From assembly GCA_900618425.1 (NCBI GenBank), contig UZAN01042630.1:30265-46871 (forward strand): a DNA stretch of 16,607 bases. The letters run 5' to 3'. Shown piece by piece: positions 11,283 to 16,607 of this stretch (positions are counted from its first letter, which is position 1; every line of letters starts with the position of its first letter). Source of the DNA: Echinostoma caproni. Taxonomy: Eukaryota; Platyhelminthes; Trematoda; Plagiorchiida; Echinostomatidae. Under the pieces are notes generated by a model. That model worked only from the letters and a program-made list of their open reading frames with translations. It did not search any database and had not been told where the DNA came from. A program made the position numbers and the translations under genes.

Positions 11283-12070
11283 AGTCCTGGATCACCTCGG
11301 AGTGAGAGACCTACACGTATCTTCAATCCCACACCAGCCTCTGCAATTAGGCACACTTGTGCTTACAATGTAACAAACCCGAAGAATAAATGATAACGGT
11401 CTGATATATCTGGATATTTCGTGAAACTAATTTGTGAAATAATGTCATTTATATACCTTACAATCACAATCAGAGAATCAAAATAATGGCTATCTGCAAG
11501 CATCAAAAACCACTTGGAAGACGAAACTCTGAGAGAGCATGCTAAGTGAGTGAGACACCGCCTTTATGATTGGTGAATATTCCGTTTGACCCAGTTCAAT
11601 CAGAGATTTAACCTGAGTTCGAAACAACAACAATAACACAGTCCGGGAAACTGGAGGATAACTGAATCGCACCAGATTTTATCAAGCAGGTCTACAAAAG
11701 CCCCTGCCTCTGAACGCTGCCTTTTACAGTCGACTAGGGCTTTCACCACAAATGTGATTAGCGCCTGTTATATCAGCATAACCATTGCGACACACGAGGT
11801 TTGAATGTACATCTATTCGCGAACAACAATCTCAGAAATCTATGAAACGTTTGTGGGGAAAAAGAATTAGAAAAACCGCTGTACTCCAAGCCAATATAGG
11901 CTACAATGTTTGTTAGGTCTCGGGCTCAAACCCCAAATAAGTAGATGGATTTGCAATGTTACTGAGGCCCGACTGTGTCCAAACAGCTACCCAGTGTTTC
12001 GTAGCCTTCAATCTCAGATAAGCATAAGTGATCTTTCAATACACTTGTATAGTGTCTACTAAAAACCGAT

Positions 12071-12109
12071 TCAAATTCAAATTCAAAATTTAATTCATTT
12101 TGAAATTTG
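12071..12109. repeat. three hexamer copies merging into a hairpin
   Basis: The hexamer tcaaat occurs in tandem (tcaaattcaaattcaaaa, 12071-12088). It forms the left arm of an imperfect palindrome whose right arm is attttgaaatttg at 12097-12109. It is a short low-complexity structure with no known role. Confidence 0.5.
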
Positions 12110-13288
12110 TGGTTCTCATTTCACGGGATTGTATATTTATCAAGCCAGAGTTCAGTTATTAGTTTTACCTTGTCAACATTCCCGGCCTAATATGCGTTAA
12201 ATTTTTTCCCATATAACTTGGGGTAAGCAACTGAAGCAAATTCCATAGAATGCATAACCCGTTTGTTTTTGTTGTTTCTCTGACGACGTTATCTTTCCTG
12301 CTGAAAATTCAGATGGACTAGTAGGCCTTTCATTACCTCGAAACGTTCACATTTTCATTTGAAAAACTAGCGGCCACACATTGGTGTTGCCACAGTTACC
12401 TAAGATTACCATAGTTACAAGGTTTCTATGAGAAAGAAAGTTTTTCCAGCACAAACGTGACTAATTATAAGAGAAAAGCTTCGGGTTTCTTTAAAAAAAT
12501 AATTTGATTACCCCAAACGAATTTTGAGGTCTTATACGTAATTTATTATACCGCGAACGTTATGTCATTACCAGTGAGTGATCCAAAAACAAGACAATTT
12601 AAAGCTGCTCTGTTTGAAGGAGATCTAGGTTGTTTGCTCTGGGATGAATGTGGTCGCAAACTGGTTTTATGGAAGGTTCATCACATGCTCCATTTTCAAC
12701 AATCATGAAAGTTATCGTTACTGCAGGACTTGAAAATAATATGACCGCACGTAACCACAGTATATCATGTGTAAGCCAAAAGCAATCCACATACACACAA
12801 CTGAAATCCTAAAACCTTATCAGGACACGGGATGGAGCAGAACCATTGCACTTGGTAACGCATAAGATAGCTAAAAGAACATGTTCCATATCGTCACATG
12901 TGTTTTGATAACGGAATGGTAAACGGCGAGAAAAACTTTCCCAACTGAGTCTTAACCGGGCTACTACCGTAGTATCATTCGTCTCCTTTCTCAGGCTGAT
13001 GTTGAACGTGTGCTGAATTGTTTTTGATGCGGTTGTTAGTTTCAGGTCTACACAAGCGACAACGGTGCCCGATATGTTGAACCTACACGAGAAACTTGTT
13101 CACAGTTTGATTGATACCTTGCTGATAGAGGAAAGCCAGTTCGTGTACTCTCACCATTCACACCCGCATAACATACACACTAGAAATGTAAACAAGGGGA
13201 GATAATGTTACGCCGAAACTAACTGCAAAAGGAAAATGAGGGCGATTGTGTATACCTAAGGCGGGTACAAAGATATTGCAAAACAGTA

Positions 13289-13570
13289 TTAAAAGCACGA
13301 GATTGGCTTGAGTTCGGAGATTGATAAAGCCCCTAACATCCGTGCACAATTTGGGTCGCGTTGGCATAGCAAGGCAGTGAACGCATCGGTTGGATTCATT
13401 GTGTGACCGCTTTCAACCAAGTACCTTGCTATCATTGAGGTCGACTTGTGTGCTCTGTTTACACTCGGCATTCAACGCGTATTTCGGAATGTTTTCGCAT
13501 ATTCCCAATCCTCCAATCAGATTGAGATTCAGTAAGGAGCAGTAGCCTTGACAAAAGAGATCATTTCCAA
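13289..13570 (-). pseudogene. decayed Penelope-like retroelement, GIY-YIG endonuclease (C-terminal) fragment
   Basis: On the minus strand two frames together resemble the C-terminal GIY-YIG endonuclease of Penelope-like elements. The first frame carries a short Leu-Ile-Gly segment and then ENIPKYALN, which fits the conserved 'R.xEHIPK' helix after the YIG motif. The second frame, beginning near 13471, reads SMIARYLVESGHTMNPTDAF and later GALSISELKP before a stop at 13289. In PLE proteins a 'S.xIARHLxxSGH' motif, a 'F..L' strand and an 'EALxIxxxKPxLC' end follow in this order and spacing. The GIY part is not clearly preserved, and at least one frame change is needed near 13440-13480. It is the opposite end of the element from the fragment at 3731-4325 and on the opposite strand, so the two are separate insertions. 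Family assignment rests on remembered motifs. Confidence 0.5.
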
Positions 13571-13853
13571 TCAACGCACGTAAGTCGCTTCCCTTCTTTC
13601 TGCTCACTCCGTGCTCCTGATTACTAATACGCCAATCACCGAACATCATCATTATTGTCTTACAGTGAGATACAATGAAGCGAACTTCACCGGTCGCTGC
13701 GAAGCTCACAATGTATACAATTCAAGTGATAATTCACAAGATGGAGAGGAATTAGACCTAATTTGATCGAGACAAAGTAAAAGAACCTCTATGTTCAACA
13801 TACATCGTACATGATCTAAGTGCGCATACGTACCTTTTCAAGCATTCTGACTT

Positions 13854-13892
13854 GATAAGAAAAAAAAATAAGAAAATAATTAATAAATAAAG
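13854..13892. repeat. A-rich tract at the retrotransposon's left end
   Basis: An A-rich run (aagaaaaaaaaataagaaaa, then aattaataaataaa) on the plus strand lies immediately beyond the last recognisable codons of the minus-strand retrotransposon. In the element's own sense it reads as a T-rich, TTTA/TTAT-like tail and not a poly(A) tail. It probably marks the element's 3' boundary, or it may be the tail of an unrelated plus-strand insertion. Confidence 0.5.
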
Positions 13893-14297
13893 AATGCCAC
13901 TTCTGTCGGTTCGCTGCCATATCCTTCAGTGTCTCTAAACCACCCAGTCGTAGAGTCTTTCGGACCCCAATCTAGAGATATCTATTCTATCTAATCGCTC
14001 TGTGCATTTCTTCATGCCTCGCTTCCACGTCATCTGTTGATCTCCACGCGGTTTCTTCCAACCTGGAGCCGTAACTGCGAATAAGGTGCGGTGCCGCAGT
14101 CGATGGTTGGACATGCGCAATACGTGTCCTAACCAGCGGAGCCGAATTCGATGGGACAACGAATTCTCCATCGAATCATTACTAAATACGCGACGACTTA
14201 CCTCAGAGTTGCTTAAAAACTCGCTCTATTCAGCCCGCGCCAAACTACGTAAACATCTGCAATGGAATACTTCATTTAAATGAAGCTACCCAAGTAC
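13885..14297 (-). pseudogene. retrotransposon C-terminal domain (after RT)
   Basis: The C-terminal part of the polyprotein beyond the insert. It opens with YLGSFI, the conserved strand after the RT thumb boundary, then jumps to VFHCRCLRSLARAE. About 55-60 residues normally between these are missing, an internal deletion. An in-frame TAG is at 14226-14228. The next stretch, SNSEVSRRVF then RLRWLGHVLRMSNHRLRHR and GWKKPRGDQQMTW, is the family's hallmark C-terminal segment. Near 13945 the frame changes once more and ends LETLKDMAANRQKWHSL, typical of the extreme C-terminus. The A-rich tract follows at once, so the 3' untranslated region is very short, as in RTE-type elements. Confidence 0.85.
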
Positions 14298-14644
14298 CTT
14301 TTAAGGTTAGTTTTACACTTTTGGCGCTGGTTGCTCTCTGGGTTATGGCTTTTCGACGACGCTTACAGGGGCCATTCACTGTTTTCTCTCGTTGCCTGTG
14401 GCGTAACTACTCGTCACTGCGCCCATTTGCTTTTGGATCATGGATCAAAACTGGACAACGTGGTGGGCATCGTGGACGGCTTTTGTGCACTGCCGTTGGT
14501 GATTCATCAACAACAGTTACTTCAAAGGCTCTCCGATCGCCTTACCAGACATCGATTGTGGATTCACCGTTTGATTCCGTGAACCAATCTGATGCGGATC
14601 TGTTTGATTTCAGTGAATTATTAAATATTATATGCAATATATTC

Positions 14645-14713
14645 GGTGGTGTCCCAGTGGTAACGTCACCAAATGATCACCTCAGGGATGTGTGTTCGAA
14701 TCCCACCACCACC
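14645..14713 (+). repeat. tRNA-like module (pol III A and B boxes)
   Basis: A perfect 7-base acceptor stem pairs ggtggtg at 14645-14651 with caccacc at 14707-14713. The T arm is gtgtg, loop ttcgaat, cccac, with four of five pairs. The B box gttcgaatc (14694-14702) fits the consensus fully. The A box region tgtcccagtgg (14650-14660) fits with one mismatch. The anticodon arm does not fold, no CCA-type end or anticodon can be assigned, and the total length (69) is slightly short. It is therefore a tRNA-derived or tRNA-like repeat module and not a working tRNA gene. The Pol III promoter boxes might still be recognised. Confidence 0.65.
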
Positions 14714-14797
14714 GTCTAACTTTCCTCGTTATGTGTTGAATGGCAGCTCTTTGAGTAGCCGCCTCCCCCTTCCTGGAAATTTTATCTTTGTATATTT

Positions 14798-14803
14798 AAT
14801 AAA
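14798..14803 (+). promoter_or_regulatory. polyadenylation signal AATAAA in the nested insert
   Basis: A canonical AATAAA lies about 30 bases before the A-rich 3' end of the insert (aagtaaaatgaaaagatgaa and onward). This is the spacing expected between a cleavage signal and an incorporated poly(A) tail. It suggests the source RNA was polyadenylated, as Pol II transcripts and some LINE-mobilised SINEs are. Confidence 0.5.
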
Positions 14804-14832
14804 AGGAAGTAAAATGAAAAGATGAAAAGAAA

Positions 14833-15187
14833 GAAACGCTCAACAACAGCTAATTCTTGACCATCTGGTATCAACGCTGGGGAAGACGGCACCTAGTCTT
14901 GTTGCATCACTTCGCACTTTGAAGGTGCAAAGCGCATGCCGAAAGGAGATACAGAACTTGCTAGTCTGTCAAGAGCGCTTTGAGCATCCTCTATAGATTC
15001 GAACAAACATACGATGTCATCAGCGTACTCTGAATCTCATAGCTTTTCTCCAGCTACCCATTCAATACCTACGTTTTGGAGACCACATGGTGCGTCCTCC
15101 AGTATTTTCATCTACGACGAAATCGAACGGAAATGATGAAATAGGGCTCCCTCGACAAACACCGCTCCTGGTTTCGAACAATTTACT
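14833..15187 (-). pseudogene. retrotransposon reverse transcriptase, palm with YADD box
   Basis: Continuation of the RT palm. SGVCRGSPISSFPF matches the 'GVRQGCPLSPFLF' motif, with the Gln replaced by Arg and the Cys by Ser. A one-base insertion near 15107 is followed by ILEDAPCGLQ, EYADDIVCLFES with the catalytic YADD at 15016-15027, and then ALDRLASSVSPFGMRFAPSK. In-frame stops are TGA at 15037-15039, just before the YADD box, and TAG at 14893-14895. The reading ends at VVERF next to position 14833, where the plus-strand insert begins. The next expected residues (YLGSFI) are found on the far side of the insert, so the insertion point is defined to within a few bases. Confidence 0.87.
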
Positions 15188-15760
15188 TCACTCTCCGTAG
15201 ACCCTTACGCTACCAGAAGTATGCATGTACAACGACCGCGATAAGTTTACATACTTCAGCGGCATTCCTTTGCAAAGCAGCGACCCAAGAAGAGCTTCAT
15301 GGTCAAGTGAATCGAAGGCTCCTTTTAGGTCAAGGAACAATGCGATTGTTGGCCGACGATGTGTATGACGCAGTTCGAGGACTTGGCGCAAAGTGAAGAG
15401 TTGGTCGACGCAACCGCGACCTGATGGAAATTTGGCTTGCTGTTCGCGGATATTCCTCTCCCTCAAGGATGTCAGACGACGAAGTTTCACAGAATTCAAC
15501 ACTTTGTGATCATCCCGAGGTGATTAGTGCAGTCGTTGCGTGATCCCTTCTTGAATATCGGGACGATCAACGATTCACACCAAGACAAAGGGGTACGCTC
15601 CTCCGACCAAATGCTGTAAAGTAAGCTGGCAATCACCGCTGAGAACCAGCACTGAGAATCACCGCCTACTTGGAAAGCATAGGGAGAAGCCCACCAGGTC
15701 CTGCAGCCTTCTCGTTCTTTAGTGATTGAATGCAGCTTCATACTTCCGGTTCTATTGGGG
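15188..15760 (-). pseudogene. retrotransposon reverse transcriptase, fingers and motif A
   Basis: The first part of the RT polymerase domain, spread over three frames. LKNEKAAGPGGLLPML (about 15669-15715) is the fingers motif, with the usual Asp after GP replaced by Gly. After a frame change come IWSEERTPLSW and ESLIVPIFKKGS (15545-15576). After another change near 15500, 15502-15188 reads LRRLTSLRERNIREQQAKFP, GRGCVDQLFTLRQVLE and then FLDLKGAFDSLDHEALL with the first catalytic Asp. An in-frame TGA at 15188-15190 ends this piece, and the same frame continues into the next segment. About nine residues around the frame change at 15500 appear deleted relative to the family. Coding pressure was clearly present in the ancestor. 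Confidence 0.87.
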
Positions 15761-16264
15761 CTTGCAGGTTACCACCCATGGGGTTTCGGCCGCAATTGCT
15801 GGGACTATCACATTAGCAATGAGCTTATTAAACTGTTTACTTAAATGCTGTGCCCAGAGATCAAGTCGTTCTTCTTTATTGTGGATACTCCGTCCGCTTT
15901 TATCGCAAATGGTCTTACTGACTGCTATGCGATGACCTCCTGTGCTGCGTATTAGTTGAAATAGTCTTTTGACTATGCTGGCAGATGGGGATCTTTCGCT
16001 TTTGATCCATCAGGATTGCTGACTCCTGAGAGATCCAATACCTTCGGCGTACTTCGGTCTCAGTCCCACAAGCAAAGTTCGTTGTTGAGTGCATCGCAAA
16101 TCTAATCTGATTCCACTTTTGGTCTGCTCCAGTATGTCGCAGGTCTCTCAGCTCCTGTCCCAGTTTCTCCTCATACCGTGTACGGACAGATGGATCGCGC
16201 AGACGATGATGAGTTAACTGAGGAGGCGATTTCTGCCGATGACAAATGAGTCGAAGAGTGGAGC
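15760..16264 (-). pseudogene. retrotransposon linker between endonuclease and reverse transcriptase
   Basis: The charged, helical linker of the retrotransposon polyprotein. From 16290 to about 15990 one frame stays open with RYEEKLGQELRDL and RRRYWISQES. A frame change near 15985 leads into KRLFQLIRST and then KSGRSIHNKEERLDLWAQHL, the family's typical 'xGxxIxNKxERxxRWAEHF' segment just before the RT fingers. The stretch after it, up to TPWVV (about 15780), corresponds to the variable spacer of the family. There is an in-frame TAG near 15757. It has no catalytic residues and is presumably involved in RNA or protein contacts. Confidence 0.75.
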
Positions 16265-16607
16265 GTAACAGAACTAGTGCGTGATCCCACTTAATGAAGG
16301 TGGTCCAATAGGATCCCCATGTAGCCGTCGACGAGAGCTGTGTCGAACGTTGGTGCTAGATAAGAACAGCCGGTGATCCGAGAATGACTGAACTAGTCGA
16401 TCACCGTTGTCTGTTCCCTGGGCGGGGAGGGCAAAGTACCTTCATAGACAGGCTGCAGATGCGCTCAGTTTTCCAACCTGGGCATTAAAATCACCTGCCA
16501 GTACTATAGTATCAGAGTTGCGGCTCAACTGAATCAGTTCGGTGAGTTTGTCGTAAACTTCGTCCTTTTGTGAAGCAGGACTGCAGTTGGTTGGTGCATA
16601 CGCGGAA
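16265..16607 (-). pseudogene. retrotransposon endonuclease (AP-EN / exonuclease-endonuclease-phosphatase) C-terminal half, partial
   Basis: This is the nicking endonuclease domain that starts target-primed reverse transcription. At the window edge the translation begins AYAPTN, the conserved strand of the domain, followed by a DEVYDKL helix. The GDFNAQVG metal/DNA-binding loop is at 16472-16495. TDNGDRL and LFLSSTN (about 16346-16413) are typical of the region after the loop. An in-frame TGA lies at 16442-16444. Compared with the family, roughly 30 residues are missing between the LFLSSTN segment and the final DHAL motif (16272-16289), including the conserved IDHI strand. The Ser of the SDH catalytic motif is Trp here. 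The N-terminal catalytic half lies beyond position 16607. The domain cannot be active in this copy. Confidence 0.85.

Larger units (their letters stand above)
7846..13280. other. AT-rich DNA, no secure gene
   Basis: This 5.4 kb holds no gene that can be supported. It contains one weak receptor-like minus-strand frame at 9908-10177, two AT-rich hairpins at 11241-11282 and 12071-12109, and a 7-base inverted repeat accacca/tggtggt at 9629-9652. It also has a somewhat GC-richer patch around 9500-9660. Minus-strand frames at 10305-10580, 11490-11672 and 12599-12796 show no recognisable domain. Confidence 0.5.
14298..14832 (+). mobile_element. nested retroposed insert with tRNA-like module and poly(A) signal
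   Basis: A plus-strand block interrupts the minus-strand retrotransposon exactly between codons that are adjacent in the family (VERF on one side, YLGSFI on the other). From left to right it has about 350 nt of non-tRNA leader of higher GC, a 69 nt tRNA-like module (14645-14713), and a body with a pyrimidine-rich stretch near 14760. An AATAAA lies at 14798-14803, and an A-rich 3' end runs to about 14832. An open frame of 132 codons (14321-14719) crosses leader and tRNA module without recognisable motifs and is probably incidental. The A-rich end and poly(A) signal suggest reverse transcription of an RNA. No clear target-site duplication is visible. It could be a long composite SINE or a retrocopy of a host non-coding RNA. 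Confidence 0.7.
13885..16607 (-). mobile_element. degenerate RTE-like non-LTR (LINE) retrotransposon, 5' end outside window
   Basis: The minus strand encodes in order an apurinic-type endonuclease, a basic linker, a reverse transcriptase and a C-terminal domain, which is the single-ORF layout of RTE-type LINEs. Recognisable motifs are GDFNAQVG (16472-16495), a DHAL motif (16272-16289), AAGPGG (near 15690-15710), LIVPIFKKG (15545-15576), FLDLKGAFDSLDHEALL (first RT Asp, near 15311-15337), GVCRGSPIS (near 15150), YADD (15016-15027), YLGSFI (near 14283-14297), RLRWLGHVLRM (about 14104-14136) and LETLKDMAANRQKWHSL (13885-13944). There is no RNase H or LTR. The copy is dead: it needs repeated frame changes, has several in-frame stops, has lost segments, and is split by a 535 bp insert at 14298-14832. 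Clade assignment beyond 'LINE with AP endonuclease' is inferred. Confidence 0.88.

Noticed and set aside
11923..11934. B-box-like ggctcaaacccc suggesting a second tRNA-derived repeat
   Set aside because: One mismatch to the consensus, no A box at a suitable distance upstream, and no acceptor-stem pairing around it.
13158..13367. Hydrophobic 69-codon minus-strand frame
   Set aside because: It partly overlaps the PLE-like endonuclease fragment in another frame. Hydrophobic runs are common in AT-rich DNA and no motif is present.
14086..14283. Plus-strand open frame of 65 codons
   Set aside because: It is antisense to the RLRWLGHVLRM segment of the retrotransposon C-terminal domain.
14321..14719. 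132-codon plus-strand frame as a protein-coding gene
   Set aside because: It runs through the tRNA-like module, has no recognisable domain and overlaps another open frame (14280-14582). It is better explained as incidental coding potential of the retroposed insert.
15726..15935. Plus-strand open frame of 69 codons
   Set aside because: It is antisense to the retrotransposon linker, whose minus-strand translation has family motifs. The plus frame has none.
1..16607. CRISPR arrays, bacterial operons, rRNA genes or phage modules
   Set aside because: No regularly spaced repeats, no ribosome-binding-site/ORF arrangement and no rRNA-like stretch were seen. All recognisable content is eukaryotic retroelement material.

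Overview
The window looks like repeat-rich, AT-rich DNA of a flatworm, most probably a trematode (schistosome-like). That reading rests on relics of eukaryotic retroelements: an endonuclease/reverse-transcriptase non-LTR retrotransposon, two Penelope-like element (PLE) fragments, a foldback element and a polyadenylated insert with a tRNA-like module. No bacterial operon structure, ribosome binding sites, rRNA, genuine tRNA or CRISPR array is visible. The trematode placement comes from remembered protein similarity, not from a search.

Layout. Positions 1-3521 are AT-rich with no supportable gene; a GC-richer patch near 1046-1180 may be an old dispersed repeat, and there is a small hairpin at 1252-1316. 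A clear foldback (MITE-like) element with ~70 nt arms sits at 3522-3742. It abuts a decayed plus-strand fragment (about 3731-4325) that resembles the N-terminal part of a PLE reverse transcriptase. From 4335 to 13280 the DNA is mostly featureless. It holds a TAGA microsatellite, two AT-rich hairpins and three weak minus-strand exon-like stretches (about 4742-5004, 7574-7798, 9908-10177) whose translations look faintly like transmembrane parts of class A GPCRs; these are speculative.

At 13289-13570 on the minus strand lies a second PLE relic, this time from the C-terminal GIY-YIG endonuclease end. From about 13885 to the right edge the minus strand carries one large degenerate RTE-like non-LTR retrotransposon. 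Its order is AP-endonuclease C-terminal half (cut by the window edge), linker, reverse transcriptase with a YADD box, and C-terminal domain. It is broken by at least six frame changes, several in-frame stops and internal deletions. A plus-strand insert of about 535 bp (14298-14832) splits it inside the conserved post-catalytic region. The insert has a ~350 nt leader, a 69 nt tRNA-like module with A and B boxes, an AATAAA signal and an A-rich end.

Nothing here appears to work as an intact gene system. The window records layered retroelement insertion and decay, and the most unusual object is the nested insert with its tRNA-like module.
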